A stretch of DNA of 64,000 bases from Sphingomonas sp. S-NIH.Pt15_0812 (GTDB taxonomy: Bacteria; Pseudomonadota; Alphaproteobacteria; Sphingomonadales; Sphingomonadaceae), in assembly GCF_003951315.1 (NCBI RefSeq), contig NZ_QLJH01000010.1:1-64000 (forward strand), in the 5' to 3' direction. The position numbers and the translations under genes were made by a program. This document shows, piece after piece, positions 54,012 to 62,037 of the stretch. The stretch's first letter is position 1. Each line of letters begins with the position of its first letter. The notes under the pieces are model-generated. The model worked only from the letters and a program-made list of their open reading frames with translations. It ran no database searches and was not told where the DNA came from.

Positions 54012-56015
54012 CTATCGCCAGTCCAGCCGGCTGCGATCCCGGTTGTCGGCGGTCGCCCCCGGACTGTCCGCCCGCCAGCCGCCATCCTCGGTGGCGCGCA
54101 GGTAGCGATGGGTGGCGAGCGACATCAGCATCGCCCCGCCGCTCAGCGACTCCATCCACTGGAAGCTTTGCGCCGGCCCATCGGCGCGGGGGGCGAGGCG
54201 GGTGGCGCCGTCCGCCGCCACGGTCAGCGCCATGTCCCCGCGCAGCAGCGCCACCCGGCCCAGCCCCAGTCCGACGACGCGAAAGCCTTCCCCCGCGGCC
54301 GGCGCGCCGACCGGGCGGAGGCGGACCGTCCGGTCATAGGGGATGGCGGGGCGGCTTTCCGCCAGCGGCTCGGCGACGGTCACGTCCAGCATGTCCGCGA
54401 CGCCGCCGGTCCGCCCGTCCCGGTTGAACGCGAACAAGCCGTAGCGGACGCCCTGGAAGGTCATCAGCTGATAGGCCATCGTCACCGGCGATCCCAGGTC
54501 GGTGAAGTGGCGACCGTCCGTCGACCAGCGATATTGCGCCTTTTCCGAGCGGAAATCGGCCGCGACCTGCAACCATAGATGCGTCGCGGCGATCGGCTGG
54601 CGCAGCGGTGCCGCACGCTGTTCGTCGCGCAGCATCAGCGCCAGGCCGCTCGCATCGCGCGCCAGTCCCGCCCAGCCATAGGGCCGGTTGAGCAGCGCCA
54701 GCCCCGCGACATCGCCCGGCTTCAGCCCCGCGCCGTCGATCTCGACCGTCGCCACCGATACCGGCCCGACCGCACGCTGGGTCAGCGTGTTGCGGGCCTG
54801 CAGGATATCGCCGGCGGGCAGCGCGGTCAGGCGCAGCGCACCGGGCCGGGCGGTCAGCGACCAGTGGCGGTCGTCGGGGACATGGTTCCACTGCCAGATC
54901 GGTTGCAGCACGGCGGCGTCGAACGAGTCGCTGCGGCGATAGGGCGCGACGATCGGCTGCACCGGCAGCTTGGGCTTCACCCAGGTGCGGGGCGTGCGGC
55001 CCAGATTGCCGGGCAGGCCGAACCACGGCCAGCCATCCTTCCACGTCACCGGCGACAGGGCGGTCAGCCGGCCGACCGAATTGCCCTCGAACATCGACCA
55101 GCCCCACCATTCGCCGGCCGGGGTCCGGACGATGCCGCCCTGGTGCAGCGACAGGCCGCCGCGCGCGGCGGGGTCGGGCGGGGTCAGGCGGAAGGGCGGC
55201 GTCGTGCCGCCGACCCGGTAGCCCGCCGTCTCGCCGAAATCCTCGTCGCGGCTGATCGCGGGGTTGACCTCCCAAGGGCCGGTGATGCGGTCGGCGCGCG
55301 CGGCGGGCATCCGGAACGGCCCGGACCATTCGGCGCTGGTGATGTAGTAGCGGCCGTCGATCTTGTAGAGGTGCGAGCCTTCGCCCATCCCCGCCCCCTT
55401 GGCGATGATGATCCGCTCGCTGCCCGGCACGATGTCGGTCAGGCGCGCGTCCAGCTCGGCCAGATGGATGTCCTGATAGCCCCAGATCACCCAGGCCTTG
55501 CCGTCGTCGTCGAACAGCACCGACAGGTCGTGGAAGCTGCGCTTCATCGCCGTGCGCGTCCACGGACCCTTGGGCGAGCGGGCGGTGAACATCTGCGTCG
55601 TCTGGCCATTCACATTGCTGAAGATGTAGAAGATGCCGTCGCGATAGCGGAAGCTGGGCGCCCAGATGCCCTTGCCATAGACATTCTGCCCGCCCTCCAG
55701 CCGATAGGCGGGGCCGAGGTCGAGCCGGTCCATCGCGTAGCTTTCGAAGGTCCAGTTCACCAGGTCGCGCGAACGCAGCACCGGCAGGCCGGGCATGGCG
55801 TGCATCGTCGTGCCGGTCAGATAGAAATCGTCGCCGACCCGGATCAGGTCGGGGTCGGAGAATTCGTCGAAGAACAGCGGATTGGTGAAGGTGCCGTCGC
55901 CATTGTCGGCGGTCCAGCCGGTCGGCTTGGGGTCGGTCCGCGCGGTCGCACCGGTCGCGAGGAGGGCCAGCGCCAGGGTGGTCCCCAGGGCCCGCAGGGC
56001 ATGTCGCCGCATCAT
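54012..56015 (-). CDS. GH43 beta-xylosidase/arabinofuranosidase, secreted
   Basis: A 667-residue exported enzyme. The GH43 five-blade propeller has the catalytic base Asp in FSDPDLIRVG (about residue 54), HDLSVLFDDDG for the pKa-modulating Asp, and GEGSHLYKIDGRYYI with the acid Glu near 212. A second beta-sandwich domain (about 330-530) and a C-terminal extension of unknown role (VALLRGDMALTVAADGATRLAPR) follow. GH43 enzymes act on xylose or arabinose linkages. GGGAGAG precedes the ATG at 56015. Divergent from the GH27 gene. Confidence 0.9.
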   Translation of the reverse strand: MMRRHALRALGTTLALALLATGATARTDPKPTGWTADNGDGTFTNPLFFDEFSDPDLIRVGDDFYLTGTTMHAMPGLPVLRSRDLVNWTFESYAMDRLDLGPAYRLEGGQNVYGKGIWAPSFRYRDGIFYIFSNVNGQTTQMFTARSPKGPWTRTAMKRSFHDLSVLFDDDGKAWVIWGYQDIHLAELDARLTDIVPGSERIIIAKGAGMGEGSHLYKIDGRYYITSAEWSGPFRMPAARADRITGPWEVNPAISRDEDFGETAGYRVGGTTPPFRLTPPDPAARGGLSLHQGGIVRTPAGEWWGWSMFEGNSVGRLTALSPVTWKDGWPWFGLPGNLGRTPRTWVKPKLPVQPIVAPYRRSDSFDAAVLQPIWQWNHVPDDRHWSLTARPGALRLTALPAGDILQARNTLTQRAVGPVSVATVEIDGAGLKPGDVAGLALLNRPYGWAGLARDASGLALMLRDEQRAAPLRQPIAATHLWLQVAADFRSEKAQYRWSTDGRHFTDLGSPVTMAYQLMTFQGVRYGLFAFNRDGRTGGVADMLDVTVAEPLAESRPAIPYDRTVRLRPVGAPAAGEGFRVVGLGLGRVALLRGDMALTVAADGATRLAPRADGPAQSFQWMESLSGGAMLMSLATHRYLRATEDGGWRADSPGATADNRDRSRLDWR

Positions 56016-56060
56016 CGTTTCTCTCCCAAAATCAACGGCCTGATTTATGCGTAGCGAGGT

Positions 56061-56131
56061 GGGTGGCACTGGCCACCCGAATCGCGATCGTTGACAGACT
56101 TCGGTCTGACAAATACGCGGTAGCGATACCA
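56061..56131 (+). promoter_or_regulatory. Promoter region of GH27 with hairpin and operator-like sites
   Basis: From left to right: hairpin GGGTGGC/GCCACCC (56061-56078), a consensus -35 TTGACA (56091-56096), a GntR-like site TCGGTCTGACAAA (56101-56113) inside the spacer, a weak -10 TACGCG at 56114, and a LacI-like site CGGTAGCGATACCA (56118-56131). Sites overlapping the promoter are what a sugar-responsive repressor would use. Confidence 0.45.
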
Positions 56132-56173
56132 AGAGCCAGATCATGGCCATTTGGACCCGCTTGGGAGAGAGAC

Positions 56174-58102
56174 ATGCCCCGTACCGCACGCCGCCGCGCC
56201 CCCCTGATGCCGCTGGTCGCCGCGTTGCTGGCGCAGGCCGCGCTGCCCGGCATGGCCGGGGCCGATCCGCTCGACCCCGGCGGCCGCTGGACCGCCAATG
56301 CCCGCGGGCAGGCGCCGGTGCCGCCGATGGGCTGGAACAGCTGGAACGCGTTCAACAGCGATATCGACGAGGCCAAGATCCTGGGCTCGGCGCAGACCCT
56401 GGTGTCGAGCGGCCTGGCCAAGGCGGGCTATACGCGCGTCAACATCGACGACGGCTGGTGGCTGAAGCGGCGCACGCGCGACGGACGGCTGGTGATCCGC
56501 ACCGCGCAATTCCCCTCCGCCAGGGTGGCGGGCGGGCAGGCCGACGATACCAGCTTCCGCCCGCTGACCGACCGGCTGCACGCCATGGGACTGAAGGCGG
56601 GCATCTATTCGGACATGGGCCGCAACAGTTGCGGGCAGATCTACACCGCCGACTTCAAGAACCAGCCCGAGGGCAGCGTCGCCGAGCGCGAGATCGGTCT
56701 CTACGGCCATGTCGACCAGGACATCCGGCTGTTCTTCAAGGAATGGGGTTTCGACCTGATCAAGGTCGACGGGTGCGGCATCCGGGGCCTGCCCGCCGAC
56801 AATCCGCGCGTGCGGTCCGGCCTGTACCGCGCCTTCCCGTCGCTGATCGACATGCAGTCGATCGGGCGGACCGATGTGGCGGCGGTGCGCGCGCTCTACA
56901 CCTCGGTCGCCGATGCGCTGGAGCGCGAGCGGCCGGGCGGCGATTACCTGTTGTCGCTGTGCCTGTGGGGATCGGCCGATGTGCGCGCCTGGGGCAAGGA
57001 CCTGGGCAATATCTCGCGGACCAGCGACGACATCACGCCGCATTGGGGGCGGATGCTGACCAATTTCGACACGGCGGCGCGGCGCGAACTCTATGCGCAT
57101 CCCGGTTCGTGGAACGACGCGGACATGCTGTTCGTCGGCCAGGGCGATTTCGACGAAGCCCATCCGACCGAGGCCAGGTCGCATTTCGCGCTCTGGGCGA
57201 TGATCAATTCGCCGCTGGTGATCGGTTACGACCTGCGCAAGCTGACGCCGGGCCTGCGGGCGATCTTCGGCAACACCGACATCATCGCGCTCAACCAGGA
57301 CCCGGCCGGCAACCAGGCGGTGATCGCCTATGACAGCGACGACGTGCAGTTCCTGGTCAAGACGCTGGCCGACGGGACCAAGGGCGTCGCCTTGTTCAAC
57401 CGCAGCGCGGCGCCCGCCACGGTGACGCTGAACGCCGGCCAGCTCAAATTCCGGGAGGACGCCGCGATCACGCTGACCGATTTGTGGACCCGGGCGACGA
57501 CCCGCTTCACCGGCAAGCAGGATTTCACGCTCGCGCCGCACCAGACGCTGATCTTCCGCGCCAGCGGCGTGCGTCGCCTGGCGGACGGTCTGTTCCTGTC
57601 GGAGCAGCCGGGGCGGGTCAATCCGGCGGTGGACGGGGTGGTCGCGCGTCGCGCCGATCCGACCATCCATCATTCGGTCACCGCCTGGTCGGGCACCAAG
57701 GGGCCGGGCGAGCATGTGCAATATAGCGGTTGGGGCGGATCGCGCGCCGACCGCGCCGTCTTCGGCCAGGTGCTGCGCGTCGGCGGGACCGATTACGACA
57801 CCGGCCTGGGCGTGCTGGCGGGATCGCGGCTGGAGGTGCGCAACACCGGCTTCCGCCGCTTCGCCGCCGAGGTCGGGATGGACGACGCCGCCGCACAGGC
57901 GCGGGGAACGCTGCGCTTCGAAATCTATGGCGACGGCAAGCTGCTCGCCAGCACCGATGGCGTGGCGTTCAACGCGGCGGCACGGCCGCTGACGGCGGAC
58001 GTGGCGGGGGTGAGGATCATCGAATTGGTGACGCGCGCGACCGGCGGCTCGACCGACGACCCCGCGTCGGCGGTCTGGGCGAATGCCCGGCTGCTGCGCT
58101 GA
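56174..58102 (+). CDS. GH27 alpha-galactosidase with C-terminal NPCBM domain, secreted
   Basis: A 642-residue exported enzyme. The signal peptide ends AGA. The GH27 barrel (about 50-400) has PPMGWNSWNAFNSDI, NIDDGWW, LIKVDGCG with nucleophile Asp199, and WNDADML with acid/base Asp near 315. A beta-sandwich follows (LFNRSAAPATVTL), then an NPCBM-like carbohydrate-binding domain (about 520-642; YDTGLGVLAGSRLEVRNT, FRRFAAEVGMDD). GH27 also contains beta-L-arabinopyranosidases, so either galactose or arabinopyranose may be the leaving sugar. Confidence 0.93.
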   Translation: MPRTARRRAPLMPLVAALLAQAALPGMAGADPLDPGGRWTANARGQAPVPPMGWNSWNAFNSDIDEAKILGSAQTLVSSGLAKAGYTRVNIDDGWWLKRRTRDGRLVIRTAQFPSARVAGGQADDTSFRPLTDRLHAMGLKAGIYSDMGRNSCGQIYTADFKNQPEGSVAEREIGLYGHVDQDIRLFFKEWGFDLIKVDGCGIRGLPADNPRVRSGLYRAFPSLIDMQSIGRTDVAAVRALYTSVADALERERPGGDYLLSLCLWGSADVRAWGKDLGNISRTSDDITPHWGRMLTNFDTAARRELYAHPGSWNDADMLFVGQGDFDEAHPTEARSHFALWAMINSPLVIGYDLRKLTPGLRAIFGNTDIIALNQDPAGNQAVIAYDSDDVQFLVKTLADGTKGVALFNRSAAPATVTLNAGQLKFREDAAITLTDLWTRATTRFTGKQDFTLAPHQTLIFRASGVRRLADGLFLSEQPGRVNPAVDGVVARRADPTIHHSVTAWSGTKGPGEHVQYSGWGGSRADRAVFGQVLRVGGTDYDTGLGVLAGSRLEVRNTGFRRFAAEVGMDDAAAQARGTLRFEIYGDGKLLASTDGVAFNAAARPLTADVAGVRIIELVTRATGGSTDDPASAVWANARLLR

Positions 58103-58136
58103 GGACATATAGGCTGACCGATCCCCGCTGTTTCCA

Positions 58137-58154
58137 CCCCGGCCTCCGCCGGGG
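58137..58154. repeat. Single REP-type hairpin
   Basis: CCCCGGC/GCCGGGG with loop CTCC between the GH27 and GH43 genes. It matches one hairpin of the two-hairpin repeats at 15 kb and 24 kb and may also shape mRNA ends between the two genes. Confidence 0.6.
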
Positions 58155-58190
58155 CGGACGAAGGGGAAGGGCATCAGGGAGGACAAGGGC

Positions 58191-59849
58191 ATGAAGTTCG
58201 GAACGGGCGCGGCGCTGGCCGCGATGGCGCTGATGGCGGCGGGCACGGCGGTGGCGGGCGAACCCGCGCATTTCACGCGCTTCGCCTATGAGGGCCATGC
58301 CCGCGAACAGGTGCAGCCCCGGCCCGGCGACTATCGCAACCCCATCCTGTCCGGCTATTATCCCGACCCCTCGGTGACGCGGGTCGGCGAGGATTACTAC
58401 CTGGTCAATTCCTCCTTCGCGCATTTCCCCGGCATCCCGGTCTGGCATTCGAAGGATCTGGTGAACTGGACGCAGATCGGCAACGCGATCGACCGGCCCG
58501 GCCAGCTCGACTTCAGCGGACGGGGCGCGTCGGAGGCGGTGTTCGCGCCCGCCATCTCGTGGCACGACGGCACCTTCTACATCGTCAACACCTGCGTGCG
58601 GTGCAAAGGCAATTTCATCATCACCGCGCGCGACCCGGCCGGTCCCTGGTCGGACCCGATCTGGCTGCCGTTCGAGGGAATCGACCCCTCGATCTACTGG
58701 GAGGGCGACCGCGCCTATATCGTCAACAACCGCGCCCCCGCCGAGCCGCCCCGCTATGAGGGGCATCGCGCGATCTGGATCCAGGAATATGACTGGCGCA
58801 AGGGCGAGATGGTCGGCGAGAGCACGCAGCTGGTCAATGGCGGCGTCGACCTCAGCGCCAAGCCGGTGTGGATCGAGGGGCCGCACATCTTCCGGAAGGA
58901 CGGCTATTACTATCTGACCGCGGCGGAGGGCGGCACCAGCGTCAACCACTCGCAGGTGGTGTTCCGGTCGAAGGACCTGCGCGGGCCGTACCAGCCCTTC
59001 GCCGGCAACCCGATCCTGACCCAGCGCGACCTGCCCGCCGACCGGCCCGATCCGATCACCTCCGCCGGCCATGCGCAGCTCGTCCAGACGCCCGGGGGCG
59101 ACTGGTGGGCGACCTTCCTGGCGGTGCGGCCCTATGAGGGCGATTACTATAATATCGGGCGCGAGACCTTCCTGCTGCCGGTGACCTGGCGCGACGGCTG
59201 GCCGATCATCCTGCCGCACAAGACTTCCATCCCCTATGCCGCCGCCCGGCCGAACCTGCCCCGGGGCAAGGCGGCGGTGCCGACCAGCGGCGATTTCGCC
59301 TATGTCGACGACTTCGCCGGCGACCGGCTCGACATGCGCTGGATCGGGCTGCGCATTCCCGCCACGCCCTTCGCCCGCGTCGCGGGTGGCGAGCTGATCC
59401 TGTCGGGCGGCGCGAAGCTGGGCGACCAGGCGGGCGTGCCGGCCTTTGTCGGGCGGCGGCAGCAGCATGGCCGCGCGACCATGTCGACCACCGTACGCTT
59501 CACTCCGACCCAGGATGGCGAGCGGGCGGGGCTGGCGGCGATGCAGAGCGACCGCAACTATGCGTTCTTCGGCATCACCCGGATCGGGGGACGGCCGATG
59601 CTGGCGCTGGTGACGCGCGACATGACGGCCGATGGCGGCGAGGAACGGCAGGTCGCCACCGCGCCGCTGACCGGCACCGGCCCGGTGACGCTGACCATCC
59701 GCGCCGATGGCGGCACGCTGGCCTTCGACTATGCGGTGGGCGGTCGCACGGCCACGCTGGCCAAGGATGTCGATGCACGTTTCCTCAGCACCAAGGCGGC
59801 GGGCGGCTTTGTCGGCACGGTGGTCGGCCCGTACGTCTGGACGCGCTGA
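58191..59849 (+). CDS. GH43 beta-xylosidase/arabinosidase, secreted
   Basis: A 552-residue exported enzyme. After the signal peptide (ends AVAG), the GH43 propeller carries the base Asp in SGYYPDPSVTRVG (near 58), Asp165 in EGIDPSIYWEG, and the acid Glu229 in WIEGPHIFRKDGYYY. GGTSVNHSQVVFRSKDLRGPYQPF and the C-terminal beta-sandwich (VDDFAGDRLDMRWIGLR) fit the XynB-type two-domain group. It differs clearly from the GH43 at 54-56 kb, so the two probably cut different linkages. Confidence 0.92.
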   Translation: MKFGTGAALAAMALMAAGTAVAGEPAHFTRFAYEGHAREQVQPRPGDYRNPILSGYYPDPSVTRVGEDYYLVNSSFAHFPGIPVWHSKDLVNWTQIGNAIDRPGQLDFSGRGASEAVFAPAISWHDGTFYIVNTCVRCKGNFIITARDPAGPWSDPIWLPFEGIDPSIYWEGDRAYIVNNRAPAEPPRYEGHRAIWIQEYDWRKGEMVGESTQLVNGGVDLSAKPVWIEGPHIFRKDGYYYLTAAEGGTSVNHSQVVFRSKDLRGPYQPFAGNPILTQRDLPADRPDPITSAGHAQLVQTPGGDWWATFLAVRPYEGDYYNIGRETFLLPVTWRDGWPIILPHKTSIPYAAARPNLPRGKAAVPTSGDFAYVDDFAGDRLDMRWIGLRIPATPFARVAGGELILSGGAKLGDQAGVPAFVGRRQQHGRATMSTTVRFTPTQDGERAGLAAMQSDRNYAFFGITRIGGRPMLALVTRDMTADGGEERQVATAPLTGTGPVTLTIRADGGTLAFDYAVGGRTATLAKDVDARFLSTKAAGGFVGTVVGPYVWTR

Positions 59850-59862
59850 GCGGTACGTCGCG

Positions 59863-59880
59863 CCCCTGCCAGGGCAGGGG
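59863..59880. terminator. Hairpin after the second GH43 gene
   Basis: CCCCTGC/GCAGGGG with loop CAGG, 13 bp after the GH43 stop and facing the convergent ribA. There is no T-run, so termination strength is uncertain. Confidence 0.4.
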
Positions 59881-59966
59881 TGCGGGGCGGTAGGAGATGG
59901 CCTATGTGGCTTGGCTCCCGGGTTCGCAGGAGCACGGCCGAACCCCGTTTCGCGGCCTGGCGTGAC

Positions 59967-61013
59967 CTATAATTGGTGCCCGGTCCGATCGCGCTTGGTC
60001 GCCAGATAGCGCGCATTGTGCGGGTTGGGCGGCAGCTTGTGCGGCACGCGTTCGGCGACGGTGATGCCCGCCGCCTCCAGTCCCGCGACCTTGGCGGGGT
60101 TGTTGGTCAGCAGCCGCACCGCCCGCTGTCCGAGCAGGTCGAGCATCCGCGCCGCCACGCCGAAATCGCGCGCATCGACCGCGAAGCCCAGCCGGGTGTT
60201 GGCGTCCACCGTGTCGAACCCCTGGTCCTGCAACTGATAGGCGCGCAGCTTGTTGACCAAGCCGATCCCGCGCCCCTCCTGCCGCAGATAGAGCAGCATG
60301 CCCCAGCCATGCGCCTGGATCGCGCGGATCGCGGCGTGGAGCTGCGGTCCGCAATCGCATTTCAGGCTGCCGAGCACGTCGCCCGTCAGGCACTCGCTGT
60401 GCAGGCGGATCAGGGGCGGCCGGCCATCGGGCTGGCCGATCAGCAGCGCGACATGCTCGTCCCCCGAATCGGGCGAGCGGAAGGCGACGATCTCCGCATC
60501 CTCCGCCCCCGCCACCGGCAGGCGCGCGCGGGTGGCGATTCGCAGCGGCGCGGCGCTCTGGTGCGCGGCGATGTCGTCGGCGGTGATCGCCAGCTCGACC
60601 GCCGCCTCCGCCGGACCGACGAAGAAGGCGGGCAGCAGCCCCGCGATCCGCGCCAGCCGCAGCGCGGCGGCGGCGGCCTCGGGCCGATCCAGCGGGATGG
60701 CGCGGAACGGCCCCTTGAGCGGCGTCGCCAGGTCGAGCTGCGGATCGGCCAGCGCCACCGCCGCCGCCCGGTCCAGCCAGGGGGCGGCATCGACCAGCAC
60801 CGGCGAATCGGGGTCCGCCGCCGCCAGCTGGTTGGCAAGCTTCAGCGTCGCCGCGCGTCCGGCGGAGATCAGCACCGGCAGGTCGGTGCCGAACGCGCGG
60901 ACGCCCTCCGCATCCGCCGTCTCCACCGACAGCAGCGTCAGGCCGTCCACCGCGATCGGCCAGCCCCGCCGGAGCGAATCGACCGCGCGCGCCGCCGCGC
61001 GGGGATCGCTCAC
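59967..61013 (-). CDS. ribA: GTP cyclohydrolase II with degenerate N-terminal domain
   Basis: First riboflavin step, opening GTP. The 348-residue protein has a complete GCH II domain at its C-terminus: LHSECLTGDVLGSLKCDCG with zinc Cys208, Cys219 and Cys221, YLRQEGRGIGLVNKLRAYQLQDQG, RLLTNNPAKVAGLEAAGI, and PHNARYLATKRDRTGHQL at the end. The first 190 residues (AVDSLRRGWPIAV...) look like a RibB-type fold without the DDEDRENEG active site. GTG at 61013 overlaps the xth stop (GTGA). The pathway's other genes are at 28.7-31.8 kb. Confidence 0.94.
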   Translation of the reverse strand: MSDPRAAARAVDSLRRGWPIAVDGLTLLSVETADAEGVRAFGTDLPVLISAGRAATLKLANQLAAADPDSPVLVDAAPWLDRAAAVALADPQLDLATPLKGPFRAIPLDRPEAAAAALRLARIAGLLPAFFVGPAEAAVELAITADDIAAHQSAAPLRIATRARLPVAGAEDAEIVAFRSPDSGDEHVALLIGQPDGRPPLIRLHSECLTGDVLGSLKCDCGPQLHAAIRAIQAHGWGMLLYLRQEGRGIGLVNKLRAYQLQDQGFDTVDANTRLGFAVDARDFGVAARMLDLLGQRAVRLLTNNPAKVAGLEAAGITVAERVPHKLPPNPHNARYLATKRDRTGHQL

Positions 61014-61792
61014 CAGGCGAACTCGGTCATGATCGGGATATGGTCGGACGGCTTCAGCCAGCTTCGGCAATCCTCGAACACGGTATGCGACACCGCCTGG
61101 CCGGCGACACCGGCGGTCGCCCATTGATGGTCGAGCCGGCGGCCGCGATCGGAGGCCGCCCAGTCCTTGGCGCGGTAGCTCCACCAGCTGTGCAGCCGCG
61201 CGGGCGCGGGGTGGAAATGACGGCCGAGATCGACCCAGCCACCGGCGGCCTGTAGCCGGTTCAGCGCCTCCACCTCGATCGGCGTGTGGCTGACCACGCC
61301 AAGCAACTGCTTGTGGCTCCACACATCGCATTCCAGCGGCGCGATGTTGAAGTCGCCGACCAGGATCGTCGGCCCGGTCAGCGTCTCGGACCAGCGGGTC
61401 ATCCGCTCCAGGAAGTCGAGCTTCTGCCCGAACTTCGGATTCACCGTGCGATCGGGCACGTCGCCGCCGGCCGGAATATAGACATTCTCCAGCCGCACCC
61501 CGTTCGGCAGCGCGACGCCGATATGCCGCGCCTCCTGGTTCGCCTGCCAGTCGAGTCGGTTGTCCTCGACGATCGGCACCTTGGACAGGATGGCGACGCC
61601 GTGATGCATCCGCTGGCCATGGAGCAGGCGATGGCCATAGCCCAGCGCGGCGAACGCCTCGTGCGGGAAGTCCTGGTCGACGACCTTGGTCTCCTGCAGG
61701 CACAATATGTCGGGGGCCGCCTCGCGCAGGAAGCGTTCGACGATGTCGATGCGAAAGCGCACCGAATTGATGTTCCAGGAGGCGATCTTCAC
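61010..61792 (-). CDS. xth: Exodeoxyribonuclease III
   Basis: AP endonuclease and 3'-exonuclease of base-excision repair. The 260-residue protein has KIASWNINSVRFR, LCLQETKV, VYIPAGGDVPDR, ILVGDFNIAPLECDVW, and the C-terminal SDHIPI with the catalytic His. It starts at GTG 61792, which gives the exact family N-terminus; extending upstream adds non-conserved sequence. It is followed by overlapping ribA. Confidence 0.95.
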   Translation of the reverse strand: MKIASWNINSVRFRIDIVERFLREAAPDILCLQETKVVDQDFPHEAFAALGYGHRLLHGQRMHHGVAILSKVPIVEDNRLDWQANQEARHIGVALPNGVRLENVYIPAGGDVPDRTVNPKFGQKLDFLERMTRWSETLTGPTILVGDFNIAPLECDVWSHKQLLGVVSHTPIEVEALNRLQAAGGWVDLGRHFHPAPARLHSWWSYRAKDWAASDRGRRLDHQWATAGVAGQAVSHTVFEDCRSWLKPSDHIPIMTEFAW

Positions 61793-61826
61793 GCGGGCGT
61801 ACCTACCGGCACCGGCGGCCCAAAAC

Positions 61827-61865
61827 AAGAAAGGCCCTCGTTCCGGGGGCATGGAACGAGGGCCG
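61827..61865 (-). terminator. Rho-independent terminator between lolA and xth
   Basis: Perfect 12-bp stem GGCCCTCGTTCC/GGAACGAGGGCC with an 8-base loop. On the minus strand it is followed by TTTCTTGTTTT. It should end transcripts coming from ftsK-lolA. Confidence 0.85.
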
Positions 61866-62037
61866 ACTCAGCGTTGGTCACGCAGGCGGGATGAGGGTGA
61901 TCGTCCAGGCAACAGGGGGAAATCCCGGAGCGCCCCGCATCCGCAAGACCGTCTTTAGGACAGCGAACCTGTCGCCCGGATGAATGAAGGGTCCATAATG
62001 AAACCATTCACCGCAAAAGGATTATTGTTCCGATAAA
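61866..62037 (-). other. 172-bp region downstream of lolA ending at a terminator
   Basis: No credible reading frame. On the minus strand it forms a long 3' untranslated region for lolA, or possibly a small RNA ending at the terminator just below. No sRNA family recognised. Confidence 0.35.
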
